Source: Monilinia fructicola (lineage: Eukaryota > Ascomycota > Leotiomycetes > Helotiales > Sclerotiniaceae). Taken from it: DNA of 64,000 bases. The notes under the pieces were generated by a model. That model ran no database searches. It saw only the letters and a list, made by a program, of their open reading frames with translations, and was not told the DNA's origin. Numbering within the stretch: position 1 is the first letter of the stretch; the number at the start of each line of letters is the position of its first letter. A program made the position numbers and the translations under genes. Below, piece after piece: positions 22,561 through 35,260 of the stretch. The DNA lies in NCBI GenBank assembly GCA_008692225.1, contig VICG01000018.1, positions 62,001-126,000 on the forward strand, given 5' to 3'.

Positions 22561-25500
22561 GATATAAAATAATATTTAGATGTATAAAAAATTTTTACAA
22601 ATTAAAATTATAAAATCAATAAATTAGATTATTATATATAAAGTAAAAAGAGTAAAGATAGAAATAAAGAAAAATAAGATATATAGGGACTTTATAAAGG
22701 ATTTGAAGATTAATAATATTAAAATAGAATTAAAAATAGATTATTTATTCTGCTTTTTAAAAAAGAATATCAGGAGTAAAAGAATATTCTATTTAATTTG
22801 AATAATGATTTTTTTAGTAATAATAAATATGATTCTAATAAACAAATTGTTTTATAATTTGTATAAATATAAAACAAGTTTATATGATACAATATATATA
22901 TATAATTAATATTCTAATTATTAAAACCTAATAAAATATAAATTATTTATATATAGATTAAAAATATACTATATAGATCATATAAAGAATCATTATATTA
23001 ATATCTACATAATAATAGATATTGAATATAAGACCAAATCAAGATATATTCATTATAAAATCAATTATGAAATATAAGATAAATTTATATAATATAGATT
23101 AGAAAAAAAATTTCTATATATATAAAGAATAGTTTTATGTATTTTAAATACATTTAAGATTTAAGGATTATTAAGGAAAAAAAATAAAACTATAATAGTA
23201 TGCATATTTTTTTTTCTTTAATATATGAAAATACTTATAAAATTTAAAAAAAATATTTAAAATAAACCTGTTTTGTTTATAATTCAAAACTGTAAAAATG
23301 TATTACTAGAATAAATGAAACAATTTTTTTATTCTAAAGCTTATTCATTAAATTATAAATACAAATAATCTTATGAACATTTATATAAAAAATGCTATTT
23401 TTAAAGGAAAGAAAAGTTAACGAATTAGGATTTATTATTCTATTATATAATATTAATTAATAAAAGATTTTATTAATAATACTACTTCATAATCTAAAGG
23501 TGTTATAATATTACTTTGTAATAATACAAAAACTATAGATTAATATATCAAATAATAGTGTATATAATAATATTGAATAATCATATTTAATACTTTTATG
23601 AAAAAAAATATTAGAATAATATTTTATATTAAAAAAGCTTTAAATTTAAATTATTGAATATTCGCAATCCTTTTAAAATATATGTATAATGTTAATTATA
23701 GTAATTTATCTAAAAAATAAAAGAATTATTTAATTTTGTAATGTATAGAATTTTATTCCTAAATTATAAGATTAATTAATAAGTTTTTTTGATTTTTTTT
23801 TAAATATTATTATAAAACGTAAAAAACAGGGATTTAATTATATTTTCGTTAAAATGTAAAATCTTTACTATATAAAATAAAGGGGAGTATTAATAATAAC
23901 CTCTAAAACTTATTATATAAACTTACTTAATAAAATAAATACTTATATTATAATTCTTTTAATTATCAAAAAAAAAGCAATTTCAATCTAAAGAATATAT
24001 AAAACTATTATCAATTTTATATAAACAAGTTGAAGCTTACAATATATAAAAGTATATAATAATATATACTCGAACAAGAATTTTTAATTTAATTATTTTT
24101 CTATTATTATATATATCAATCTAACATTTGAAATTTATATAGAATTTTAATATATTAAAAAGCTTTTATACTTTATAACAGAAATTTAATATTGGAAAAT
24201 AAAGAAAATATCTTGAAAAGTATAATTTTAAAATCTCAATAATATATAATAATTATAATTTGGAATTATATAAAATAAAACTAGATTTTTGTATATTCAA
24301 TATTATAATATCATTAATTTAATATTGAAAGCTATTGAAAATCGATCAACTTTTTTAGATATCAAAATATATTATTTTAATATATTATTTTAATAAAATA
24401 AATATAATAATTGAAGAAATAATCATCTGTAATAGATAAAATAATAATTTTTTCAAAATATCATAAAATATATAAAATAAAACAGAAGCTAATTTAAATA
24501 TATATATATATTTTAAAATTAATAACTAAAATATTTAAAATATTAAAAGTAATATAAAGAAAAAAAGATAAAGAAAAAACAAAAGTTTTTTTTTGTTGAT
24601 TAATATTATCATCTTTGAATCTTTATATAAAAAAAATGAAACTATTATTTCAAAATCTAAAAAAACGATAATAATAGTGAATTACTTTTTTGTATCCTTT
24701 TTAGTAATTAACTTTGAAAATATCAATAATTATATATTGAAATAAAAAAGATACCCATTAGCTATAGAATTAAATTTAACTAGAAAAAGATAAATATAAA
24801 TATAACTATTAAGAGGTTTTTAAATTATAAAGTATTAAAAGTATCAAACATCCCAAACTATACTATTAAAAAAAACGTTAAATATCTCAACCAAACATTT
24901 CAAATACTTATTTAACGAATGTATGAAATTAATATAGTATTTAAAAAATTTAAACAATTAATAATTTTAATACTCTAAAAACTGCAAAAGGATATAAAGT
25001 AAATCAAATTCTATCATTTTATAACTTTTTTTAATAATATTAAAACCTTTGAAAAAAATATTCAATAAGCTTATATGAATGACTAAGATTAATGATATAT
25101 TATTCGAATATCAAATAAAAGCTAAATTAGACTAAATTATTTATATAATATTAAAGTTTATTGTAAAGTAAATATATACTCTTTGAAATTTTCTTCTAAA
25201 ACAAATAGCTAATTTTCTAATCTTTAATATAACTAAAATATTTAATAAATATTATATACATTCTAGAGTTAAAGAAAATATTAATATAAATAATACAGTT
25301 TATGAATTATATTTTATAGAATAAAATAAATTATGTTTAGATTAATGATTATACTAATATATTAATACTTATATATAACAATATGCTTATATATAATAAT
25401 ATACTATAAGTATTTCTATTAAATCTTATTTTATTTAATTTTACAATAACAAATCAATTGAAAAATATATAATAATATACTTTTAGACACGGGTTATTAA

Positions 25501-25970
25501 TTTTATAAACAATATCAATATTTTCGTTTTAAAAAAACAATAATGATAATATACTATATACTCAAAGAAATATAGAAAAAATATTAAAAATAGATCAAAT
25601 ATTATAAGATTATATTTATAGTGAACAAATATTATTTATTACATTCAATTAGGAAACTAAAATAATAAAATTTTATAATTATTTTATAAATTAATAATAA
25701 AATCAACTTTGAGAAAAATATTTAAATTTTAAAATTTTAAGAAAATAATAAATAAAAATAATATAAATATATAAAGATAATTATAACAAAACTATTTATT
25801 CAAATGCTCTTTATAATATATATTATAACTTTAATATAAAGTATAATAATACGAAACATAAGATAATTATATAAAGTAATAATAATATTAGCTTTTATAT
25901 ATATATTTACCATTTATTATACGCTGTATCCTATTTAATATATAACTACTAATATTTTATTACAACTGTA
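22561..25970. other. AT-rich DNA, one weak dispersed repeat
   Basis: The part 22,600-22,860 aligns with 42,900-43,120 (shared ATTATATATAAAGT and a following Lys-rich translation on the + strand), so it may be a gag-type relic. From 22,900 to 25,970 I could not recognise any gene, RNA or ordered repeat. Confidence 0.45.
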
Positions 25971-26772
25971 CTCGGGCGGGTTTTAAAAGAGGCATACGCA
26001 AAAGTATAACTTATAATTTTTCAACGGAACCTTAATATAAGTTTAAGAAGTTTATAGTTATTAAAGATTTAGTATTTTGGTACTTACTATAAAAACTTTA
26101 TATAATAAAACCCAATATTGAGTGAATAATAATCCAATAAAATGTATGGATATTGAAAATTAAACTAAAAATGAAAAATTAGATATTTATATAAATATTA
26201 AATAGATTAACGAAAATTATAATTAAACTTATTAAATCCTATCAAATAATAAAATAGAAGCTAAATTTAAAATAGTTTATTCGAGAATTTTAATATCTTT
26301 ATTAATATCTAAAATATATATTGATAAAGTTAAAAATATAGGAAAATTTACGAGTTTTAAAGGAATAAATTCGCTTATTTGGATTATATAAACATATTTT
26401 TTTTAAAAAATTTGAATTTTTTGATTTTTATTATATATTAATATAATAGGTAATATTAAGTTTTAAAAGCACCTAATAAAACTTCAAAGCTTATAGAATT
26501 TTTCTTTAACTTTATTTCTGAATATTTATACATTATTGAATTCTAAATTAATATATTAATAAATTCTAGAAAGTTTTAAAATCACTAATTTTATAGTATT
26601 ATTGTTCTTTGAAAAATACCTTTTATAATATAAAAACTTCATAAAAAGATAGTAAAATACTAAATTTAATATATATAAAAATTATATAAAATTATATTAA
26701 GATTATATTAAGATTTCATTGAATAATTATAAGTTTTATCTTCGACTATGCCTTTTTCAAAGCGCGCCTTAG
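25971..26772 (+). mobile_element. TIR element family P, copy A (TA-flanked, 802 bp)
   Basis: The left end reads CTCGGGCGGGTTTTAAAAGA then GGCATACGC, AACTTATAA. The right end, reversed, reads CTAAGGCGCGCTTTGAAAAA then GGCATAGTCG and AAACTTATAA. Both tips are flanked by TA (25,969-25,970 and 26,773-26,774), matching Tc1/mariner/pogo target duplications. The interior has no open frame. Family members lie at 58,623, 61,028 and 63,384. Confidence 0.82.
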
Positions 26773-27219
26773 TAGAAATAATAGGTTGGATACCTTTAGA
26801 TAGTATTTAAAGCGTACAAGACAATCTTTAAAAAGATATTTTATATAGAGATTTTATATAAGTTATTAAAAAACTATTTTAATAAATTTTAAGTAATAAT
26901 AAAATATAAGTTTAAAGTAAATAATTTTAGAGTATTTATATAAAAAATCCTATATAAGATTATAAAGAAGTATGTAAAGATAAAAAGGTAGATTTATAAT
27001 AATAATAATATTAAAAAAATTTAAGCTTAAAGAAATACTTTAAAAAATTAAAGTAATATAAATAAAAGTAGATATAATAAGAGAGAAGTATTTCTAATCT
27101 ATTATTAATAAGAGAGAAGTATTTCTAATCTATTATTATACTCTAATACTGAATAATTAAAATAATTAAATAAAACATAATAGAGAAATAATACAAAGGA
27201 ATAAATTATAAAAAGATAT
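26773..27219. other. AT-rich DNA between family P and repeat R1
   Basis: It contains the 31-bp tandem duplication listed separately. No gene was seen. Confidence 0.5.
27076..27137. repeat. Perfect 31-bp tandem duplication
   Basis: Two head-to-tail copies of a 31-bp unit beginning AATAAGAGAGAAGTATTTCT, at 27,076-27,106 and 27,107-27,137, without a mismatch. In RIP-degraded surroundings a perfect duplication suggests a later replication-slippage event. Confidence 0.9.
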
Positions 27220-29190
27220 AAAAACCTTGGTTAATTTGTATTTATTATATATAATTATAGAATTTGAAAATCAAAAGTTGAATTAGAAATATAGAATAGG
27301 TTTACAAAAAAAGTTGATTTCAAAATAATTAATATAAAGACAAAATGTTTAAAGTCTTAATAATTTTTAGTTTAATAATAAATACTTAGTATATAAGTGA
27401 ATTATAATCGATATAACTAAAAAATTTAGATTATAGATCACTGGTAGGTGCACAGACTCATAGAACGAAAATATGCTTAATGGATTTTAATGAAAAATAA
27501 AATCAAGTATTTCGATTTTAAAATATTAATCTCAACATATATCAATTATTATAAAACTACCTTTTTTATAAAGAAATATATAAAGAATATTATATATATT
27601 AAAGATTTTAAAAAACTCGAAGATTAAATTTATAGTATTATAATAAAACGAAAAACTGTATTTTAACATATAGAGACATCAACACTTTAATGTTTTATAA
27701 TTCCGTACACCCACTAGTGGATTATATATTATAGTATTATTTAGCTTTTTGAAAAAAAAAGGAATTTTAGTAAAATATTCAAGTTATAACTAGTAATGGT
27801 CTCATAAAGAACAATTACGTTATAAAAGTAATAATAATACAATTGATTAAAATAAGCTTATTTTTATTATATAAACCTTTATTCTATTTATAAAAACATC
27901 AAATAAAAAAATGTTTATAAAAAGATATTTAAAGAAAATAATCTATTAATTATTGTTTCTTGAATGATATTTATTATATATAATAGTGAAAAGAAAGAAT
28001 AATGATTTAACTATTATTAATATTATTAAAGTTATTTATAAAGCTATATTCTTACGAATTAAAAATAATTTTAAATAAGAAAGAGATTTCTATTTAAATA
28101 TAATAAAGATGAATAAAAGTTTTAAAATCAATTATAATAAACTTCAAAGTTTTAGTTGAAAAAATTTGGGTTTCTTTTCTATCGATAATATTTTTCTTTT
28201 AATATACTATTGATATTAATTAATATTAATTAATATTATTTAATATAATAATATAGAAAGGTGTAACAAAGCTCTGAAATTTTGTTAAATTAAGTTCTAA
28301 AACTATTAATGATAATAAATAACTTTTTATAATTATATATTTCATAAGTAATTATAAAAATAATAAGATTTTAATTATTCTTAAAATTATAAAAATGAAT
28401 ATTAGAGATATCTATATACTTAAAAATAATATAAAGAATAATCTATATTATCTTTATATATTGAATAAAAATCTAAAAAAGGTTAATATACTAATTTCAA
28501 AGAAAATAGAATTATATATATAAAATTAAAAGATTTACTTTAAACGATAATTTATATATATTTATTATATATACGAATGGATTTCAAATTAAGTTTGATG
28601 ATAAGATTATATATATATTCAATATAATAAACTTTTCTTAGGTAATTCGTAGATTCGAAGTGGATAGGGATTTTATTATAAATACCATTTTTAAAACAAT
28701 CCATTTTAAAAAGATTATTTGAAAACAATAAAGATAATAAAAAAACAAATAAATAAAAGAGATAAATAAGCTTTAAAATATAAGTAGTATATAAAAAATT
28801 TATTTATTAAGAAAATGGAATAAGAAACAATTTTATATAAAAAGTTCTAAATAATAAATATAACAAAAGATTTCAAACAATAATGTAATACATGATTAAG
28901 GTTACTTCTAACTATTAATAATCTTATTTTATTAATAAAAATCATTAAAATGAATATGATTTAACTTATATAAATAATAAAAATAGTAAGTATAAATAAA
29001 CTATAACATTATATACTAAATGAAGGTAAAAAGAAAGTAGAGAAATATATAATAACTTAAATAATAAAATAGGAATTGTATTAAATCTTATTGCTTTTCT
29101 TTCTTTAAGAAATATAGATTATAAATTTAAAATATAAAGAATATTTGTTTAGATCACTTAAATATCTTCCAAGCGATTATAAATTGTTTA
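27220..29190 (+). repeat. Dispersed repeat R1, copy II (interrupted by a 283-bp element)
   Basis: It aligns with 19,205-20,760 throughout, except for the hAT-like insertion at 27,438-27,720. Many C/T and G/A differences and in-frame stops show decay. The region after 29,190 (GTATAATCCGCATAGCTTAG near 29,239) resembles the reverse-oriented edge of R2, in parallel with 20.8 kb. Confidence 0.6.
27438..27720. mobile_element. hAT-like MITE, family H copy 1 (283 bp)
   Basis: The left tip reads TCACTGGTAGGTGCACAGA and the right tip, reversed, CCACTAGTGGGTGTACGGA; all mismatches are transitions. It is flanked by 8-mers ATTATAGA and ATTATATA (27,430-27,437 and 27,721-27,728), one mismatch apart, which fits the 8-bp target duplication of hAT elements. 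R1 copy I lacks it, giving an empty site near 19,382. No coding capacity. A 282-bp relative lies at 40,481-40,762. Confidence 0.8.
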
Positions 29191-30489
29191 TTTTATTTTT
29201 TTGATTATGATTTTATCCTATATGAAACAATAAGCGTATTGTATAATCCGCATAGCTTAGCTATAGTTCAATTAAACAAATCAAGAATTTGCTACTATAT
29301 TAAATAATATATTAAACAAAATAAATAATAATAAAAAGTAGAATAGTAGATAAAATATACAAAGGATTTAAAGTATAAACTTTTATAAAACTTATAATAT
29401 TAAAAATATTTATTAAGGTTTTTCCTTAAAAAAAGCCTTTCAGAGACAGCCTTTTATAAAAGAATATTGATAACAAGTTTTTATTTTATACTTAAAAGGA
29501 TTCATTTTTCTTTTATAAAATTAATTAATAAATATATTATAGAATCTATCATAGCCTAGCTATATATAGAATAAAATTAATTACAAATCTACTATTATAA
29601 CTACTATTACTAAAAAAAGCTGACTTTATATATTCTAGATAAACTTATAATTTAAGGTTTTTAGAAAAATAAGTAAAATTATATATACTTTATTATTAAT
29701 ACATTTTTTCTAGTAATATGAATACTTAAGGAATATATAATTATAAAATCTATAAAACAAATATTTATCATCTAAAGTTTAAAACTATAATGAAATATTA
29801 AAAAGATAGAAATAATTTTATCATTCTAAGATTTAAGTATTAGATTTTAATTCGAAATAGTTTTATAGATATTAATATATAAAACAATTACTTTTAATAA
29901 AAGAAAATTGTTAATTTGAACTCTCGTATATTATAGTATAATATTAACAAATAAAAGTTGGTATTAATAATACTATACTATAATTCAAATGTATTTTTAT
30001 ATTATTCTATAATAATAATAAAATTATAAATTAATATAAATATAAATAATATATATCAAGATTTTAAATAGCAATATTAGATTGATTTTTAATATCCAAA
30101 TATTAAAGTGATATTATATATAAATAAAGTTCTAAAGATTCATTAATAAATATTAATTATTGTTATAAAGGATATAAAACAAGTGTCTATCAATATTTAA
30201 TATATAATCAATAATAGAAGTATTGAGATATCAAATATATATAATTTATCTCTTATTTATAGAGTTTAATAATAGAACATTAAATTTTCTTTTCAATTAA
30301 TTTAGAACTTTGACAATACAAAAGTGGTTATATTATATTAAAAAGCTTACATTTCTATAATTCAAAATAGAGTAAAATATTAATAATAAAATTTCAAATA
30401 TAATATATAAAATCAATTGATATAATAAATACTAATAATATAATATTTCGATTTATCAAAAGAATAATAATTGAAAGTTGAACTATTAT
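29191..30489. other. AT-rich DNA with R2 edge fragments, no gene seen
   Basis: Blocks at about 29,222-29,310 and 29,430-29,620 resemble the reverse-oriented start of R2 (CATAGCCTAGCTATATATAG near 29,550, followed by ACTATTATAACTACTATTAC). Nothing coding was seen. Confidence 0.45.
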
Positions 30490-30965
30490 TGATATTATAC
30501 AAATATACTAAAGCTTAAATTATAGCGATTTTTTTTGTAAAAAGTTAGAATTTCAATTTTAGATTTTTATATAAATTTAATATAAATTTATATTTCTATA
30601 AAGAATTTTATTTATTTAGTAAAAAGAGCTAAAAATAATTTTTAAGCTTTTAGAAAATCTTCAAATGAATTTAATTGAATTTATTATTTTAATAGTATAT
30701 TATTAACTATAATAAATGTTTAATATAGATTCTTAGATATTAATAGTAAAACTTTAAATAAAAAATTTATAATTTTGATTTATCTATTAACTTCAATTAC
30801 TTAACTATCCTATATTAATTAATAAATCTTATCAAAATTTAAAAATTGGTTTCAATTATGTTATTTAAAAGTTATAGATATTTTTTTTAAAGTTTTAATT
30901 TTGTATATAATTCTCTTAAAAAATCTTAAAACGTTCAATTTTATTTTATTTATGTAAAAAAAAGG
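30490..30965 (+). mobile_element. TIR element family Q, truncated copy 3
   Basis: The interior of family Q is recognisable: AGAGCTAAAAATAATTTTTA aligns with AATAGCTAAAAGTAATCTAT of copy 1, and TAATAAATGTTTAATATAGA with GAATAAATGTTAAATACAGA. The GC-rich inverted-repeat ends are missing, so this is a relic. Confidence 0.55.
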
Positions 30966-33404
30966 TTATTAATACTATCTTTAAATATTTTAATTTAATA
31001 AAATTTTGGATTTATTTATTTTATATAATCGTAAAAGTTTTGGTAAAATTTAAATTAAAATATATAAAAACTATTATTATAAAACATTTTTAGTTTAAAA
31101 AAGGATAAATGAATTGAAAACTTTTTTGATAATTAAAAGATATTAAAGAAAAAAGTTTTGAACCTTCAATTTGACTGTTTTATAAATCAATTAAATATTA
31201 AAGTTTTATACTATTAATTTAGAAAAATTTAAATCTTTAATGATATTTTTTTCGTTTACATTATTTTCAATTTGAAATATAATAGCTTTAATACTTGAAT
31301 TTTTCAAAATTTGAAATTTAATATCAATAATATTTATAGAAATAATCAAAGTTATATTAAATGAACTTTATTATTTCTTTAATAATTGAGTTTTGGTATA
31401 GAAAGTTATTAATCCATTATTTTTTAAGAAGTAAATTTTTTATAATATATTAAGAAACTATTCTCTAATTTTATAACTTTATAATATATTAAGAAACTAT
31501 TATTTAATTTTATTACTTTATTAATATATAGAATCAATACTAAATTTCTTTTAAATTAATATTTTTTTAATATAATATTTCTTTTCAATCAAAAGTATTT
31601 TTATCTATATTTGGATTCTTTTTTAATAAAAAAAGCATTCTTAAATTTTTTTTTAAAAAATTTTTTTTTTAGTATTATATATAAAGATTGGCACGTAATA
31701 CCAAGCAATACATGCCATACTAATCATATAAAAGAACAGAATCTTTTAGATTTTATTTCTCTTCCTTTTTGGAGAATCCATTACAATAAAGACATTTTGT
31801 ATGTATAATTAAAGTTTTAATTTAATAATTATTGAAAAACTTAGAACATATATATAATTAATATTGATTTAATTAATATAAAAGATATAGATTATAGTAA
31901 CAATTTCGAGTAAGTTAAAGATAATAAGATAATTAAACATAAAGGAATTAAAACTATATTATTAATAGGGGATAATATAGTAGTCTTTTTATTAGTATTT
32001 AATATATTCTTAAAATTCCATATTATCAATATTGTTTGATATTATAAAATTAAAGCTTTAAAAGAACAAGATAGTAATTGAAAAAAGAGATTATTTATAA
32101 TAGAAAAATAAATAATAAATCTTTTAATAGTAACAATTACTTATTGTTAAGAAAAAAAGATTATATTATATAGAATTATGATAATATTAAATTATAAACT
32201 TTTTTAGAGAATTATATTTAATAAAATTATAATTTAAAGTATTAAAATAATTAATAATAAGGGAAGGGTTGAATATGTAAGGGAATAAAGGTATTTGTTT
32301 AATTGAGGATTATTTTTAATTAAAAGCCTTTACCTCTTATGATCTAGAAAAATGTGGTAATAATATTAGAATATAGATTATGAAAATAAGAAATTATTCA
32401 ATATTGAAAAATAATAAAAATAAAATAATTTAAGTAATAATCATCAAAAACTATTTAATAGGGTTGATTAAAAGATATATTAAAATAATTCGTTTGAACA
32501 ATAATATAATCAAAACAAGGAAATTCTATAGTTACATTCTTTTAAAAGAGTAATTATTTCTAGAGTATAAATTAGAAGATGTTAATCTGGAAATAGATCT
32601 AGAAATAATTAATATATAATAAAAAAACAAATAAATAATTTAAAAATGAATAAATTACTTTGAAAATTTATTATAAAATATAACTTAGTATTATAAGTAT
32701 AAAATAATAATTTTAAATTATAAACAAAGCTTGATGAAAATGTTTTTTAAAAAAAAAATTTCAATAGAAATTTATTAATGATTTATAGAGGATATAAGTG
32801 GTTGCTTGAAATATACGAGACTTTATTAGAGTAGAAGCAAAGTTATTTCTAAATAAAAATTTTTTGATAAAAAATTTGAATAAAGTTTTTTATCAAATAA
32901 TTTTAAGTATAATAAGTAACTATTTATATATATTGAATAAAAAACAAAGTTTAAAAGGAAAAAAAACAAAATACTCTTAAATACTTTAAAAAATTATGAA
33001 AAAAACTAGAGCAAATCAAAAAAAAAATTTAATAATATAAATTATTAGATTTCCAATTATATTTGAAAACTCAAAAAATTAAGAAAAATTGTCTTTTTTT
33101 ATTGATAAAAGTAATAAAAGCGAAAGAAAAAAAAATTTATGATATTAAGATAAAATCAATAAAAGACTAAAGCAAATCTACAGTAATTCCTTGAAAGAAT
33201 TAAATTATTAATATAAGATAAATATTATAAAATATAAAAATATAAATAGAAATAAAACATATATTATTAATAATAACGGAATTATTAAGATAATAGATTA
33301 TTTTAGTATTATTGTATATAAAATATGGATTAAGAATTCTTATATAATTATTTACAAATTATAAATATAAGCTTAATTTTTTCACTAATAATTATTATTT
33401 ATAA
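30966..33404. other. AT-rich DNA, no supported gene
   Basis: It contains a 39-bp tandem duplication at 31,441-31,518 and a somewhat more complex patch at 31,684-31,790 (GATTGGCACGTAATACCAAG, CTTCCTTTTTGGAGAATCC) within a 65-codon frame that starts with TTG, not ATG. I do not accept that frame as a gene. The rest is featureless AT-rich DNA. Confidence 0.45.
31441..31518. repeat. 39-bp tandem duplication
   Basis: Two head-to-tail copies of a unit beginning TATAATATATTAAGAAACTA, with three or four differences, at 31,441-31,479 and 31,480-31,518. Confidence 0.85.
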
Positions 33405-35260
33405 CAATGTAACGAGGTACGAGGAAACAGAGGGGTTAACTGAAATAAGGTAGTTATTTATAAGAAGGAAAGGAAAGGATTTAGGATCCTTTCCTCTCAA
33501 GTACTAACGTAAGTGGTTATATAATTTTGTTAGAAAGATTATTTTTTAATATAGCCTTCTTTTTTATATGTAATATCCCGGTAAATTATTATATATAGCT
33601 TTTTAAATTAATAATAATATTTTTAAGGATTCTATAAAAGAAAATTTCGTTAATTGATAGCCTATAAAAAATCTTTTTTTATTGTTTTTTTGTCTTTTAT
33701 ATTAAATGATATTCTTTTAAGTAAAAGAAAAGAAAAAGATAAATATAAGTTTTTATTCTATTTTTATTATTATTTGTATTTTTTTTCAACTTATTCCAAT
33801 ATTACTCTAATGTTATTCTAGTATATAGTATAAAATGATATTCCTCTATTATTCTATTATTCTCTTTTACCTTCAATACCTTTTCAATGTTAGGTTTGAT
33901 TTTTTAGTTTTTATTTAATTACGAATTGTATTTTGTTATTTTTTCTAATAGATAGAATATATTGTTTAATTTTACTTCCTTTGGGTTTTTGTTGTTTGGT
34001 TATAATATTAAACTATTTCTATTAACGATTATTATACCTATCTCCATTCTATATATTTAAAAGCATATATAAATTAATTTTAATAGATTAAAAGTTTTTT
34101 TATTTTTATTAATATGTATATTAACAATTTGGTTCCATTTCACTTTTGACTATATTATATATTATTTATAAAGTTTGGTTTTTATAATTTAGATTATAAT
34201 ATATCTATTTGTAAAATAATAATTTATTAAATATTTTGCATTATAATTTAATAAAGTTTTATAAAATTAATATAAATATATTATATATTCCACAAAGTAG
34301 ATATTATCCCTTTATAAAAATTATAATCTTCTATTTACAAAATTTAAAATTAGTTTATATATATTAAATTAAACTTTTAAAAATATTAAAGCTTTAATTC
34401 TCTAGTATGATACATATTCCCCAAAACCTATTTTCATTAAATTTTTATTTATCGCTTTAACCTTCTTTTTTTTAAATAATAACCTTTAATTATAATACCA
34501 CACTCCACTTATACATCATCTACCCTTCTTTTCAATATTGATGGTTTTAAATTAAGATCTATTAAAATATTTTAATTCTTAAAGATTTCCCTATAAAATT
34601 CTTTAACCAACATCTTCCTCACCATTCTAATCAAAGTTTAAAGATTATTAGATTTTTTTAACAATTTATCTTTATCCCAACTTGTTAATTTCTCTATCGA
34701 TTTTAATATAAATCTACCAAATTGTTCATCCTAATTATAGTTTTTATTTCAGTTTCCAGTTTTAGCACAAATGCTAAGGTTTTTATCTTTTTTAACTACC
34801 TCCTACATTCAATTTATTAATTTAGTATAAATACTTTTATCTTTTTATTTTTTAATTATAGCTTTTTTATTATTTTAAATAGTTTTATTATAATTATCTT
34901 ACGTTTTTTATAAAAATTTATTGCTCTTTATTTCCTCTATATTTTTTAAAATATTTAATATTACTTTATTTATATTTATAATCTTTTTAATTTATAATAT
35001 AATTGATTTATTAATTCACTTTTTTTATAATATAATTGATTTATTAATTCTTTTTTCTTTTTTTTTTCTTTTTTTTGATTTTTTTTTTCTTTAATTCTAT
35101 TTATATATTTATAAGATTAATCTTTATTCATTTCAATCTTACAATTTTCTATAGTTTTACAATTTTAGAATTAAAATCTAAAGATTTATTATCTAAATCC
35201 AAAAACAGAATAATCTCTTATTTAGGAAAACGGATTCGAATAATAAAACGCTTTTTATAA
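33405..35260 (-). repeat. Repeat R3, copy 1 (LTR end plus adjoining internal part of a gypsy-type element)
   Basis: It starts with TGTAACGAGGTACGAGGAAA at 33,411 and continues colinearly with 49,620-51,480 in the same orientation (shared GGAAAGGATT...GATCCTTTC, TGAAAAATCTTTTTTTATTG-like and TTCCCTATAAAATTCTTTAA blocks). A TG start fits an LTR tip. Since the matching copy at 49.6 kb lies 3' of a - strand gypsy pol fossil, R3 is probably the 3' end of that family. A direct duplication of TATAATATAATTGATTTATT occurs at about 34,995-35,060. A 61-codon AT-rich frame at 35,075 is not credible as a gene. Confidence 0.6.

Noticed and set aside
25920..26780. A transposase gene inside family P copy A
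   Set aside because: All six frames are closed within short distances and no catalytic motif can be read; 802 bp is also short for an autonomous element.
35075..35260. 61-codon frame
   Set aside because: Phe/Ile-rich translation of a T-rich part of repeat R3; the homologous copy at about 51.3 kb does not keep the frame.
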